This document shows, one piece after another, positions 43,879 through 53,361 of a DNA stretch of 64,000 bases. The position numbers were made by a program, and so were the translations under genes. This DNA comes from Serinicoccus marinus DSM 15273 (GTDB lineage Bacteria > Actinomycetota > Actinomycetes > Actinomycetales > Dermatophilaceae). Positions within the stretch are counted from its first letter, which is position 1. Every line of letters starts with the position of its first letter. The notes beneath the pieces are model-generated. The model worked only from the letters and a program-made list of their open reading frames with translations, had not been told where the DNA came from and searched no databases. The stretch is from NCBI RefSeq assembly GCF_008386315.1, contig NZ_CP043808.1, positions 62,001 to 126,000 on the forward strand. Direction: 5' to 3'.

Positions 43879-45401
43879 ATGACCAGCGCCAACCTCGCCC
43901 ACAACCTCGCCGCCACGGCGCAGGCCCACCCGACGCGCGGGCGGTGATCCTCGACGACACGGTCCTCACGTATGCCGACGTCGAGGAGTCCGTCGGGCGG
44001 CTGGCGGGATGGTTGCGGGCGCAGGGCGTGGGCGAGGGTGACCGGGTGGCGCTGATGCTGCCCAACGTCCCCGCCTTCCCGGTCCTCTACTACGCGACGC
44101 TCCGGCTCGGCGGGGTCGTGGTGCCGATGAACCCGCTCTTCAAGAAGCGGGAGATCCAGTTCTACCTCGAGGACTCCGGTGCAGCGCTGCTCGCGGCCAT
44201 GCCGGGCGAGGACGCCACCGCGGCGGCCGAGGCGACGGGCACCCGGTTGCTCACCGTCGGCCCGGAGGGGCTGAGCCCCTACGTGGACGGCGAGGAGGCG
44301 GTGGATCCGGTGGAGGAGATCGTCCCCCGCGACGGCGGCGACACCGCCGTGATCCTCTACACCTCCGGCACCACGGGGCGTCCCAAGGGCGCCGAGCTCA
44401 CGTGCGACAACCTCCAGACTAACCAGCTCGCGACCACCGAGACGCTCATCCACCTCGACGGTGACGACGTCGTCATGGGCTGCCTGCCGCTCTTCCACGT
44501 CTTCGGCATGACCTGCGGCATGAACACCGCCTTCCACGCCGGCGCGGCGCTGACGATGATCCCGCGCTTCGACCCGGCCAAGGCGCTGGAGGTCATCGCC
44601 CGGGACAAGGTCACCGTCTTCGAGGGCGTCCCGACGATGTACGGCGCGATGCTCGCCGCCGCGGCCGCCGCCGACACGGCCCCGGACCTCACGACGCTGC
44701 GCACCGCGATCTCCGGCGGCGCCAGCCTGCCGCTGGAGGTGATGAAGAAGTTCGAGGAGACCTTCGACGCCACCATCCTCGAGGGGTACGGCCTGTCCGA
44801 GACCTCACCGGTCGCCTCCTTCAACCACCCGGATCGCGAGCGCAAGGCGGGCTCGATCGGTATACCGATCCGTGGGGTGGAGATGAAGCTCGCTGGGCCG
44901 GACGGAACGGACGTCGGGGTGGCCGATTCGGGCGACCCCGACGCGGTGGGGGAGATCTGCATCCGTGGCGAAAACATCATGAAGGGCTACTGGAACCGGC
45001 CGGACGCCACGGCCGAGGCCATCGACGCCGACGGCTGGTTCCACTCCGGCGACCTCGCCCGCGTCGACGAGGACGGCTTCTTCTTCATCGTCGACCGCAA
45101 GAAGGACATGATCATCCGCGGCGGGCTCAACATCTACCCGCGCGAGATCGAGGAGCTGCTCTACGAGCACCCGGCGGTCGCCGAGGCAGCGGTCATCGGC
45201 GTCCCGCACGAGGAGCTCGGTGAGGAGGTCGCCGCCTACGTCGTGCTGGCGCCGGACGCCGAGGCGACCGAGGCCGAGCTGATCGAGCACGTCAAGAGCC
45301 AGGTGGCGCCCTACAAGTACCCCCGCACGGTCACGACGATCGAGGAGCTGCCCAAGGGCGCGACCGGCAAGATCCTCAAGCGAGCGCTGCGCGACGCCTG
45401 A
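43879..45401 (+). CDS. Long-chain fatty-acid-CoA ligase family (frameshifted near N-terminus)
   Basis: An AMP-forming acyl-CoA synthetase of about 508 residues once repaired. ATG 43879 begins SANLAHNLAATAQAHP. A missing C near 43930 then shifts the frame and gives a TGA within 23 codons, and the rest continues in the next frame (AVILDDTVLTYADV). Adenylation motifs are clear: ILYTSGTTGRPKGAE, LEGYGLSETSP, GWFHSGDLARVDEDGFF, and the catalytic Lys in PKGATGKILKRALR. It activates fatty acids or related carboxylates to CoA esters. The deletion is in a C run, so an error is likely. Confidence 0.85.
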
Positions 45402-45409
45402 CGCCGGCT

Positions 45410-45426
45410 CCGCGGCTCTCCCGCGG
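45410..45426. terminator. Short hairpin between converging genes
   Basis: CCGCGG repeats on both sides of a five-base CTCTC loop in the 35-bp gap between the CoA ligase and the WXG-like gene. The position suits a bidirectional terminator but the stem is only 6 bp. Confidence 0.3.
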
Positions 45427-45436
45427 CGGGACGCGC

Positions 45437-45742
45437 TCAGTCAGCCGACTGAGCCGCTTCCTGTGCGTCCGCCTCTTCCTCCAGCTCCCGTGCCCGGGTG
45501 CGGCACCGCTCTGCGTAGCCGAGGACGTCGTCCCGCAGCGTGCGGACCTCGCGCCGCACGTCGCGGACCCCGTCGTAGAAGTCCGTCGCGGCGCTGCCCC
45601 ACCACACACCGTCGGGTGACTCCGGGTAGCGCTGCAGCAGCGTGTCGAGGTCGTCGTCCAGCAACCCACCCTTGGTGGTGATCGTGCCGGCCACCTCACG
45701 CATCAGCCCTGCGCGCCTGCGCTTCTCCTCCGGTGTGGTCAC
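45437..45742 (-). CDS. WXG100-like protein, last gene of the second cassette
   Basis: Encodes 101 residues with a helix, a loop containing WWGSAATDFYDG (Trp-x-Gly turn), and a second long charged helix (VRREVRTLRDDVLGYAERCR). The acidic C-terminal tail is coiled-coil-like. GTG 45742 overlaps the preceding stop as GTGA. The layout is that of an ESAT-6-like protein. It probably pairs with the large effector-like protein encoded first in the operon. Confidence 0.62.
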   Translation of the reverse strand: MTTPEEKRRRAGLMREVAGTITTKGGLLDDDLDTLLQRYPESPDGVWWGSAATDFYDGVRDVRREVRTLRDDVLGYAERCRTRARELEEEADAQEAAQSAD

Positions 45743-46536
45743 AGCAGGCTCATCCCGACGAGGATGGAGAAGAAGGCCTCGGACGGGAGGGCGCCGAGGG
45801 TCACCAAGGAGCTGCCGTGGTCCTGGAGCCGGAGATGACCGTGCCGGCCGGCGTGGATGCCGCCGAGCCGGTGCTCGGTGTCCGTGGTGATGGTCCAGGT
45901 GAACCATGGCTGGGCCCACACCTCACGCAGGAACTCGCCGGCGCCGTCTGGTGCCGGGGCACGGGGGTCGTCCATCCGGGCGGTGACCAGGTCGGTCGCG
46001 ATCGCGTCGGGGGGCAGGTCCATCGGCCAGGAGGGTCCGACCTGCAGCCAGGCCGCCAGGTCCGTCGGCAGCTGCATCGTGGGCAACCAGAGCAGCGTCC
46101 CGGACGTCGCCGAGGCCAGCCGGTCGCGCCCCAGCGTCGTCCGCCCGTCCCACGACGCCGGGGAATCCGTGGCCCAGACCACAACCGCTCCCTGGCGCCG
46201 TGCGGCCTCGTAGGTGCCGGGCACGCCGGACGCGGCGCTCTCCACCCGGATACGCCTGTCAGCGGTGCTCAGCACCGCATGGGTGGTCATGCCGTCGTCG
46301 GTCAGCCGCCCTGCTCCGTCCACCAGCCCGACGGACTCCAGCTCGGTCGCGGCTGCCTCGTCCTTGACGCGCGCCGCCCCGACCCGCCGGCGGCCGACCT
46401 GGGCCAGGGCGACGAAGGCGTCGCGGGACAGCCGCACGCCGTCCGGCTCCCAGTGCTGCGAGCCGTGCAGCCGGGACAGGTCCTCCAGGGCCTCTCCCCT
46501 GGCACGCCAGAAGTCGTCGAGTCGCGGTTCAGGCAT
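45739..46536 (-). CDS. Uncharacterised 265-residue protein, possibly EspG-like chaperone
   Basis: A soluble alpha/beta protein with no signal peptide. After an N-terminal helical part comes a winged-helix-like segment (ATELESVGLVDGAGRLTDDG). Beta strands follow (HAVLSTADRRIRVESAA, AVVVWATDS), and then repeated strands to the end. The pattern recalls the EspG chaperones that bind type VII substrates, but I see no diagnostic motif, so this is a weak suggestion. ATG 46536 overlaps the previous gene by 8 bases. Confidence 0.4.
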   Translation of the reverse strand: MPEPRLDDFWRARGEALEDLSRLHGSQHWEPDGVRLSRDAFVALAQVGRRRVGAARVKDEAAATELESVGLVDGAGRLTDDGMTTHAVLSTADRRIRVESAASGVPGTYEAARRQGAVVVWATDSPASWDGRTTLGRDRLASATSGTLLWLPTMQLPTDLAAWLQVGPSWPMDLPPDAIATDLVTARMDDPRAPAPDGAGEFLREVWAQPWFTWTITTDTEHRLGGIHAGRHGHLRLQDHGSSLVTLGALPSEAFFSILVGMSLL

Positions 46537-47002
46537 TCTTGGCCTCGGGGGACGGAGGGCGCTGCACGCGCAGGCTGTCGACGCAGGCGGAGATCAGCGG
46601 CATGACCCGGAGGTAGCGGTCGGAGTCGACCGTGGCGGTGAGGGACAGCGGCCGGTCTCCCTCCAGTCGCAGCCACGTCGTCGTGCAGACCAGGGCATCA
46701 CCGCTGGGCCAGGTCGACAGCAACCGGCGACCGGCGTCGTCCTGCCACAGGTCCCAGGCGATCATCCGGTGCCCGGGCCCCATGGCGAGCAGGGTGGCGG
46801 CGGTCTGCGTGGCGACCGCCCGGACGCTCTCCTGCGTCGGTGCGCCCAGGCCGATCACGAGGTTGGGCCGCAGACCCAGTTCCTCGGCCCAGCTCTGCGG
46901 GGCGATGGCCAGGAGCACGGATCCGTCGTCGTCCGGCTCCTGCTGGATCTGTGCCCAGCCGGGCGGCGGCTCGACGTGGATGTCTAGGTCGGGCGGCGTC
47001 AT
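46529..47002 (-). CDS. Uncharacterised 157-residue protein, Mog1/LpqN-like fold suggested
   Basis: No signal peptide. It starts with DIHVEPPPGWAQIQ, a typical opening of the alpha/beta sandwich proteins of the PsbP/Mog1/LpqN type. The sequence continues NLVIGLGAPTQESVRAVATQ, WQDDAGRRLLSTW and a closing helix VMPLISACVDSLRV. Homologues with this fold often accompany secretion systems. ATG 47002 overlaps the previous stop as ATGA. Function unknown. Confidence 0.42.
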   Translation of the reverse strand: MTPPDLDIHVEPPPGWAQIQQEPDDDGSVLLAIAPQSWAEELGLRPNLVIGLGAPTQESVRAVATQTAATLLAMGPGHRMIAWDLWQDDAGRRLLSTWPSGDALVCTTTWLRLEGDRPLSLTATVDSDRYLRVMPLISACVDSLRVQRPPSPEAKNA

Positions 47003-47328
47003 ACCGGGTCCTTCCATCGAGGGGCCTCCTGCAGCCACCGGGGTGTCAGCGGTCGGGGGAGCCAGAGCACCGCCAGGACGCCCAGGGCGAAGGACACCAG
47101 CGCCAGGACGAGGAGCACGGCACCGAGCGCGAGCGGGGCGAGGGCCGCGAGCTGGGTCAAGAGCAGGGCGGCGCCGAGGTAGAGCGGGGCGAGGTGCAGG
47201 GTCTGGCTGGGCCATGACCGCAGCATGACGGCGCGGATCCGACCCGACCAGGCGTGGAGACCGATGGCCAGCAGCCCGAGCGCCAGCAGCAGCAGCGGCC
47301 AGGAGAAGGTGAGGTCCTCGATGCTCAT
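46999..47328 (-). CDS. Small membrane protein of the second cassette
   Basis: Encodes 109 residues with three hydrophobic helices at about 9-27, 43-65 and 68-88 (LTFSWPLLLLALGLLAIGL, LGAALLLTQLAALAPLALG, VLLVLALVSFALGVLAVLW). The third ends in a Pro/Arg/Trp-rich C-terminal tail. ATG 47328 overlaps the large protein's stop. A membrane protein encoded next to a protein with a membrane-active tail could act as immunity or export partner. That is inference only. Confidence 0.5.
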   Translation of the reverse strand: MSIEDLTFSWPLLLLALGLLAIGLHAWSGRIRAVMLRSWPSQTLHLAPLYLGAALLLTQLAALAPLALGAVLLVLALVSFALGVLAVLWLPRPLTPRWLQEAPRWKDPV

Positions 47329-48362
47329 CCGAACAGCGACCCCCACACCTTCTTGGCACCGTCGGCCACGGCGCTGCTGGCCTCCTTGAGAGCCGTCCCG
47401 GCGGCCTTGCCGGCCTTTGAGCCGACGAAGGCACCGATCGCGCCACCGATGAGGGCGCCGCCCACGGTGCCGACGACGGGGATGGGGACGAAGCTGCCGG
47501 CGATCGCACCGTAGTGTGCGCCGACGAGCCCTCCCGCGACCGCGCCGCCGCCCTCCGTCACGACGTTGTAGCCCGCGGACGCCACTCGTTGCCCGGTGCT
47601 GTACTCCGGGTGGTAGCGCTGGTCATGCTCCCACTGGCTGGCGGCGGAGTCCCAGACGGTGAGACCCACCCCGGCGGCCCCCAGCGCCCGGCCTCCGGTC
47701 CGGGCCCATGTCGGGGGTCGCCCCAGGTCGGGGCTGGTGGTGACGTTGGGGCCGGGGCGGTAGGTCGCTTCGTCGGTCAGGGTGGAGATGCGGGAGAGGC
47801 GCGGGTCGGCGCTGCCTCCCTGCGGCACGAGCACTCCGCTCGAACGGCGGACGAAGGCCTGGCCGTCGTGCACGTCGTCAGCCGTTGAGAGCAGGGAGTT
47901 CAGCTCCTGCAGGGCCGGTGCGGCGCTCACGCTGTCCGCGCGAGGGACGTAGAGGTGAAAGTTGCGATACCGCTCCAGCAGGCCCTGACCGACGCCGAGG
48001 GGGATCGCGCCGAACTCGTCGCTGCGCGCGATGCGCTCTAGGTTCTCCCGGATGGTCTCGTCCTCACGGGGCAGGAGGTTGCCGAAGTCGGGAAGCCAGT
48101 ACCCGGCCTCACGCAGCTCCTGGATCGGTCTCTCATGGTCGACGTAGCGGACGGCGTGGTCCTGCGCGGCACCGGCGAGGAGCGAGAGCGTCTCCGCGGC
48201 GACCGAGGCGCGGCGCCGCGCGGAGGGGGCGCCGCTCACCCATTGGTCGACCTTCTCGATCTGGGTGGTGATGTCACCACCGATCTCGGACACCGTGGTG
48301 CCGACACCGAGGGTGGCAGCGCTCATGGCCAAGACCCCGTCGGGGTCGATCCTCACGGTCAC
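47325..48362 (-). CDS. WXG-like protein with glycine-zipper C-terminus, candidate effector
   Basis: Encodes 345 residues. Residues 1-90 form an ESX-like helical pair (GTTVSEIGGDITTQIEKVDQ, SVAAETLSLLAGAAQDHAVR). A middle region of about 150 residues follows. From about 250 to 335 there is a glycine-zipper hydrophobic segment (GGGAVAGGLVGAHYGAIAG, VVGTVGGALIGGAIGAFVG) and an amphipathic end KKVWGSLFG. Glycine zippers insert into membranes and occur in pore-forming toxins and bacteriocins. GTG 48362 has a GGAGGG site, and a TAGGGT -10 box lies about 40 bases upstream. It heads a five-gene operon. A secreted pore-forming effector is a hypothesis. Confidence 0.55.
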   Translation of the reverse strand: MTVRIDPDGVLAMSAATLGVGTTVSEIGGDITTQIEKVDQWVSGAPSARRRASVAAETLSLLAGAAQDHAVRYVDHERPIQELREAGYWLPDFGNLLPREDETIRENLERIARSDEFGAIPLGVGQGLLERYRNFHLYVPRADSVSAAPALQELNSLLSTADDVHDGQAFVRRSSGVLVPQGGSADPRLSRISTLTDEATYRPGPNVTTSPDLGRPPTWARTGGRALGAAGVGLTVWDSAASQWEHDQRYHPEYSTGQRVASAGYNVVTEGGGAVAGGLVGAHYGAIAGSFVPIPVVGTVGGALIGGAIGAFVGSKAGKAAGTALKEASSAVADGAKKVWGSLFG

Positions 48363-48464
48363 CGACGTCCCTCCCTCACCTGCTGTCGACCCCTCACCCT
48401 AGGTGATCCGGAGAGCCCCGGGCGCGACGACCTGAGCAGCACCAACCCGGATCTGCGGGCAGGA

Positions 48465-49709
48465 TCAGGCGCAGCGACGCTGCAGGTAGCCCTCGGCGGC
48501 CCGCTGCCCGCTCACCATGGCGCCCTGGATGGACCCGGTGTCCACGTGGTCCCCGGCCAGGATGAGGCCCGGCTCGACCTCCAGCGCCGTGCGCTCCTGC
48601 AGCGGCGCCGGCTGGGCCGGCAGGGCATACCGGATGTCGTCGCGCCGCAGCAGCTCCCAGTCCCCGGTCGGGACGCCGTAGATGCCGCCGACCTGGGTGA
48701 GGACCGTCTGGTCGGACACCGGCTCCTGCCCCTGGCGCAGCAGGCTGCTGGCCTGCACGAGATGACGACCGGGCGGGGCGTAGGAAGGTGCCGCGTTGCT
48801 CATCACCGCGGTGTTGATGACCGGCCCGCGCGCCTCGCGCTGGTCGATGACGAGCAGCGCCTGGTCCATGGGTGCCTCGGGCACGGCAAACCAGTGGGTG
48901 GTGACGCCCTTGGCCGCCGGTGCGGTATGCCCGGTGAGCTCGGCAGCCGCCGAGGGGCCCGTGGCGACGACGACGAGCTCGGCCGAGATCTCCTCCCCGC
49001 CCGCGGTGCGCACGCTGCGCGGTCCGACCGAGGTGACCTCGGTGCCGAGCTCGACCGGCGTGCGCAGCCCGGCGGCGAGCTGCTCGGGGAGCGCCTGCAT
49101 CCCGCGCTCCGGCAGTGCCGGACGACCGAGCGCGAACATGCGGCTCAGCAGATGGGTGAAGGCGGTGGAGGTGCTGCCGTCGTCTTCCAGCAGCACCCCG
49201 CTGAGGAAGGTGTCGACCACCCGGCGCAGCGGCCCGTGCAGGCCGGCGGCGTCCATCGACTCGCGGCGCGACACGTCGTCCTGCCCGCTCGCCAGGGCCC
49301 ACTCGGCGCGCATCGCGGGAGCCGCCCAGCGGGCCAGGGAGGCCAGGCTGGAGGGGTGCAGCTTGCCCGAGCGCATGGTCTGGCCGATGAGCTGGGGCTC
49401 GCGCCGGGGGTCGGCCATGACCAGGAGGGTGTCGGTGCGGTCCGACCGCGCGGCCAGGCCGGCGCGGAAGGGTTGCAGCCCGAGGGCGGCCACGTCGACG
49501 TGCGCCTGGACCATGGGGTAGGCCGGGTTGAGCAGCTGGAAGCCGCGGTCGAGCAGGAAGCCGTCCACCTCGTCGGTGCGCACGCGACCACCGACGGCGT
49601 CGGCGGCCTCCAGGACCCGCACCTCGACGCCCGCATCCTGCAGGGTGCGGGCACAGGTGAGGCCGGCCAGCCCGGCCCCGACGACGACGACATCGGCTGA
49701 GGTGGACAT
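48465..49709 (-). CDS. FAD-dependent oxidoreductase (amine oxidase / protoporphyrinogen-oxidase-like)
   Basis: Encodes 414 residues with the dinucleotide-binding motif VVVVGAGLAGLTCARTL at the N-terminus, AVGGRVRTDEVDGF and a C-terminal FAD motif LILAGDHVDTGSIQGAMVSG. These are typical of the flavin amine oxidase superfamily, which includes carotenoid desaturase-like enzymes. ATG 49709 is preceded by TAGGGT at a 7-base spacing. Its substrate is unknown. It is not part of the carotenoid cluster 30 kb away, although a related role is possible. Confidence 0.8.
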   Translation of the reverse strand: MSTSADVVVVGAGLAGLTCARTLQDAGVEVRVLEAADAVGGRVRTDEVDGFLLDRGFQLLNPAYPMVQAHVDVAALGLQPFRAGLAARSDRTDTLLVMADPRREPQLIGQTMRSGKLHPSSLASLARWAAPAMRAEWALASGQDDVSRRESMDAAGLHGPLRRVVDTFLSGVLLEDDGSTSTAFTHLLSRMFALGRPALPERGMQALPEQLAAGLRTPVELGTEVTSVGPRSVRTAGGEEISAELVVVATGPSAAAELTGHTAPAAKGVTTHWFAVPEAPMDQALLVIDQREARGPVINTAVMSNAAPSYAPPGRHLVQASSLLRQGQEPVSDQTVLTQVGGIYGVPTGDWELLRRDDIRYALPAQPAPLQERTALEVEPGLILAGDHVDTGSIQGAMVSGQRAAEGYLQRRCA

Positions 49710-49716
49710 GCTCTTC

Positions 49717-49722
49717 ACCCTA
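49717..49722 (-). promoter_or_regulatory. Near-leaderless -10 element of the FAD oxidoreductase
   Basis: TAGGGT on the minus strand ends seven bases before ATG 49709, so the transcript would have at most a base or two of leader. Confidence 0.4.
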
Positions 49723-49774
49723 GGACCAGGAAGGGCGGACGTCCTGTTGTGGCGAGGACCGTCTCCGGGCCGCG

Positions 49775-51148
49775 TCAGCGACGCTCCAGCGCGTGCAGGA
49801 CGCGCAGCACCCCGCGGTCGTCGAAGGGGCGCCCGACCACCTGCACCCCGATCGGCCGACCGTCGGCGGTCCGGCCCGCGTCGACGGTCCCGGCGGGGTG
49901 GCCGGTCATGTTCCACGGCATCGTGAAGTTGATGTGCCACAGGCCGCGCCCGTCGTCCGGGTAGGGCATGGGCTGCACGGCCGGGAAGGCGACTCCCGGG
50001 GCGACGGGGGAGAGGAGCACCTCGGGGTCGCCGGCGGCGGCCCACGCCGCGCTCGTGCGCGCCTGGACCTGCCCGAAGGCGTGGTAGGCGTCCATCACCT
50101 CGGTGCCGGTGAGGTCGGCTGCTCGGGACACCCACTCCGCGATGTAGGGGAGCACCCGGGCCTGCTGCGCCGGCGCGAGCCGCGAGTAGTCGGCCCACGA
50201 GCGGGCCTGCCAGAACCGGTCGATCCCGTCGAGCAGGTCCTGGGTGAGCCAGGGTCCGACCGGCTCGACCCGCGCGCCAGCGCGCTCGAGCTCCGCCGCG
50301 GCGGCCTCGACCGCGGCGACGACGTCGGGGTCCGGCTCGACGCCATACCCCGCCTCGGTCCACAGGCCGACCCGCATCCCGGTGAGATCGAGGTCGAGGT
50401 CGGTCCAGTCGATCCGTTGGTCGGGCAGCGAGGTCCAGTCCACCGGGTCCGGTCCGGCGAGCACCGACATGAGCAGGGCGCAGTCGGCGGCGGTGCGGGC
50501 CATCGGCCCGGCGACGCGGCCGAGGTATGGCGCATGCAGGGGTATGCGCCCCGCGCTCGGCTTCAGCGTGGCCAGACCCAGCCAGGTGCCCGGCAGCCGG
50601 ATCGAGCCACCGATGTCGGTGCCGACGTGGAGCGGTCCGTAGCCGCCTGCGGCCGCGGCGCCGGCGCCGGAGCTGGAGCCGCCCGTGGTCCAGGCCGGGT
50701 CCAGTGGCGAGCGGGTGATGCCGTGGCGGCTGGACACGCCGGAGGAGAGCATGCCCCAGTCGGGCATGACCGTGGAGCCGAGCACGACGAGACCGGCCTC
50801 GCGGCAGCGTCGGGCGACGGGGGAGTCGACCTCGGGCACGACCGGCTCGACGCCCGCGCAGCCCATCGTCATCGGCACGCCGGCCCGCGCGACGTTCTCC
50901 TTGAGCGTCACCGTCAGCCCGTCGACCGGGCTCAGCGGTCGCCCTTGCTCCCAGCGATGCGCCGAGGCGCGCGCCTGGTCCAGCGTGCCCTCGACGTCGT
51001 CGCGGAAGGACAGGGCGTTGAGCTCGGGCTCCCGCGCGTCGATGACCGCCTGGATCTCGGCGACGACCTCGGGCGGGGCGAGCGAGCCGTCGGCGAAGCC
51101 GCGCGCGGTCGCGACGGCGTCAAGGTGCCGGGGTGCGTGCTGGGTCAC
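49775..51148 (-). CDS. Amidase (amidase signature family)
   Basis: Encodes 457 residues. The Ser-cisSer-Lys catalytic triad motifs are present: the Lys in LTVTLKENVARAG near residue 77, and the Ser-rich loop TTGGSSSGAGAAAAGG with nucleophile and cis-Ser, followed by GTDIGGSIRLPG. Such enzymes hydrolyse amides ranging from small aliphatic amides to Glu-tRNA. The neighbourhood does not indicate GatA, so a general amide hydrolase is likelier. GTG 51148 was chosen because the conserved N-terminal helix begins right after. The upstream gap is shared with a LexA-boxed gene on the other strand. Confidence 0.85.
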   Translation of the reverse strand: MTQHAPRHLDAVATARGFADGSLAPPEVVAEIQAVIDAREPELNALSFRDDVEGTLDQARASAHRWEQGRPLSPVDGLTVTLKENVARAGVPMTMGCAGVEPVVPEVDSPVARRCREAGLVVLGSTVMPDWGMLSSGVSSRHGITRSPLDPAWTTGGSSSGAGAAAAGGYGPLHVGTDIGGSIRLPGTWLGLATLKPSAGRIPLHAPYLGRVAGPMARTAADCALLMSVLAGPDPVDWTSLPDQRIDWTDLDLDLTGMRVGLWTEAGYGVEPDPDVVAAVEAAAAELERAGARVEPVGPWLTQDLLDGIDRFWQARSWADYSRLAPAQQARVLPYIAEWVSRAADLTGTEVMDAYHAFGQVQARTSAAWAAAGDPEVLLSPVAPGVAFPAVQPMPYPDDGRGLWHINFTMPWNMTGHPAGTVDAGRTADGRPIGVQVVGRPFDDRGVLRVLHALERR

Positions 51149-51186
51149 GGGAGTCCCGTCTGCTGGGGTGTGGATGAGCCTTGCAC

Positions 51187-51202
51187 TCGAACACATGTTC
51201 GA
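51187..51202. promoter_or_regulatory. Perfect LexA (SOS) box
   Basis: TCGAACACATGTTCGA fits exactly the actinobacterial SOS consensus TCGAAC-N4-GTTCGA. It is followed by GAGTATGCT, a likely -10, and by the HNH gene start 57 bases later, so LexA binding would block that promoter. It may also affect the divergent amidase. Confidence 0.88.
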
Positions 51203-51258
51203 GTATGCTGGGGGACGGCACCAGATCCTGGCGCCGGATCTCCAGGGGGAGGCAGGGC

Positions 51259-53342
51259 ATGGCGACAGCGGCGATGGAGCAGCGGGCGACGCCGGAGTCC
51301 GCTGCGCTGGACGCGCTCGGCACGATCGCCGCGGCGCGGGCGGGCCTCGACAGAAAGGGTTCACCAGCGTCGAGGAGCTGACGCAGGGGCAGCGGGCGAA
51401 GTGGCGCACCGAGACCAAGCGGGCCGCCTGCGCCGAGGTGGAGCTCAAGCTCGGGATGGGGGTGACGGAAGCGAGACACCTCGTGGCCCTCGCCTGTGCC
51501 CCGGCCGGGGTGCGCTCGGCGGTGCTGGGGGCCCTGGACCGGGGAGAGGTGACCTGGCCCATGGTGCGCTCCTTCTGGCGGCGGTGCGGCAGCCTGCCCG
51601 CGGAGCGCGCCGGGCTCGTGGTCGAGGGGCTCTTCGGCGACGACCCGGAGACGGCGGTCTCCGAACGCCTCGACGCCGATGGTGCGGTGCGCGAGCGTCC
51701 CTGGCACGCGGCGGACTACGCGGCCGCGCTGGAGCGTGAGGCGCGGCGGGCCGACGGCGAGGACGTCGTGGCCGAGCGAGAGCGGCGGCGCGCCGCCTAC
51801 CGTGCCCGCCGAGCCAGCGTGCAGGTCGACGACGACGGGACGGCCACGCTGTCGGTGACCAGCTCGGTGGTGTCGATCGTCGCGGCGCACACCCGGATCG
51901 AGCGGGCCGCGCGACTGCTGCGCAAGCAGGGCGATCCACGCACGCTGGACCAGCTGCGGGCCGACGTGGCCGCGTCCTTGCTCGTGCATGGCCAGGTGCC
52001 CGAGCCCGACCGCAGGGACGACGAGGATCGCCTGGTGACGCCCGATCGCGCCTCGATCGCTCGGGTCGTCACCGGTATGCCGGCGGTCGAGCTCCAGGTC
52101 GTGGTGCCCTGGGACGCCCTGGCGGGGCAGGCTGCCTGCGCGGGGTGCATGCCCCGAACCCGGGGTCGAGATGCAAGCAGCCGGGTCAGCCCATCGGACA
52201 GCCGAGGCGCTGCTGGCCGCCCGGGTCCCTCGAGTCACACCCCCGCAGGCGCGGTTGAGGACGTGACCCGACGGGCCCCCGGTGGGGATCGACGAGGCAC
52301 CGGTCAGGTCGGGGGTGGCGAGGTCGGGATGCTCCTCGGTCGCCAACCTGCCTACCTGGCGCCGGGGCACCTGCGTGAGCTCGCGCTGACCCCGGGGACG
52401 ACTCTGTCCCGGCTCCTGATCGACCCGGCCGACGGTCGGCTGGTCGAGCGGAGCACGGCCTCCTACCGGCCGGACGCGGCGATGCGGCGCCAGGTGCTGG
52501 CCGCCGACCTGCACTCGCGGTCCCCGGGCTCTCGACAACCGGGGGCGGTCTGCGAGCTGGACCATGTGCAGCCCTGGTCCGAGGACAGCACCGGCGGCGC
52601 GACCGCGGAGATCAACCTCGTGGCGCTCGCGAAGCGGCCGCACGAGCTCAAGACCCGCGGGTGGGCGCTCAGCGAGATCAACGACGTGCGGGACCTGACG
52701 TGGATGTCACTGCTCGGTCAGGTCGAGACGACCAGGGTCCACGACTACCGTCAGTACGCCCAGCAGTCACGTGGAGCACGCCCAGCCGACGCAGCCGTGG
52801 GCGACGGGTCCGGATCCGAGTCGGCTCAGGGCGGAGGCTTCAGATCCGGGCAGGCGCAGGGCATCGGCGCAGCCACGGGGGACGGCACGGCGTGTGACCC
52901 ACGCGCCGGTGCTGACCGGTCCGGCCGTGGTGGAGTGGGATCGCCGGCTTCTCGACACGAGGAGCTGCTGGCGGCGGTGGACCGCCGGGCGCCGCTCGAC
53001 CCCGCCCTCGTCGGAGAGCCTCTCGGGGAGCGCGCCGACCTGGAGGATCGACGCGACCTGCTCGCCCGGGCCTTCTACGCGGCCCTCGCCCACCGTGGTC
53101 CCGGCGCCTTCCTCGAGGATCGTGACGACCATCCGGGCTCCGGCGAGCACGGCGGCCCGCTCGCCGGCTGGATGTGGGCCACCCGGACGACCTCCTCGGG
53201 GCAGCGCCGCAGCGGCGCGGACCCGGGCACCCCGACCGTGGACCGGGTGTTGGGTCTCGACGAGGACAGCGACACTGATCGAGACGGCTCTCTCCGTGAC
53301 GAGGTCGACACCCCGCCCGAGGGCGACGCACCGCCGTTCTGA
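51259..53342 (+). CDS. DUF222/13E12-family HNH endonuclease, SOS-controlled (frameshifted)
   Basis: ATG 51259 follows a GGGGGAGG site and opens a helical DUF222 region. A deletion in an AAAGGG run near 51352 shifts the frame, and the main body continues in the next frame (GFTSVEELTQGQRAK). The C-terminal HNH nuclease motif is CELDHVQPWSEDSTGG followed by NLVALAKRPHELK. A low-complexity Gly/Ser-rich tail extends about 230 residues further, longer than usual. 13E12-type genes in mycobacteria often carry LexA boxes, as here. The role is probably a mobile or DNA-damage-linked nuclease. Repaired length is about 694 residues. Confidence 0.82.
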
Positions 53343-53361
53343 GGGCTCCCCGATGGTGCCG

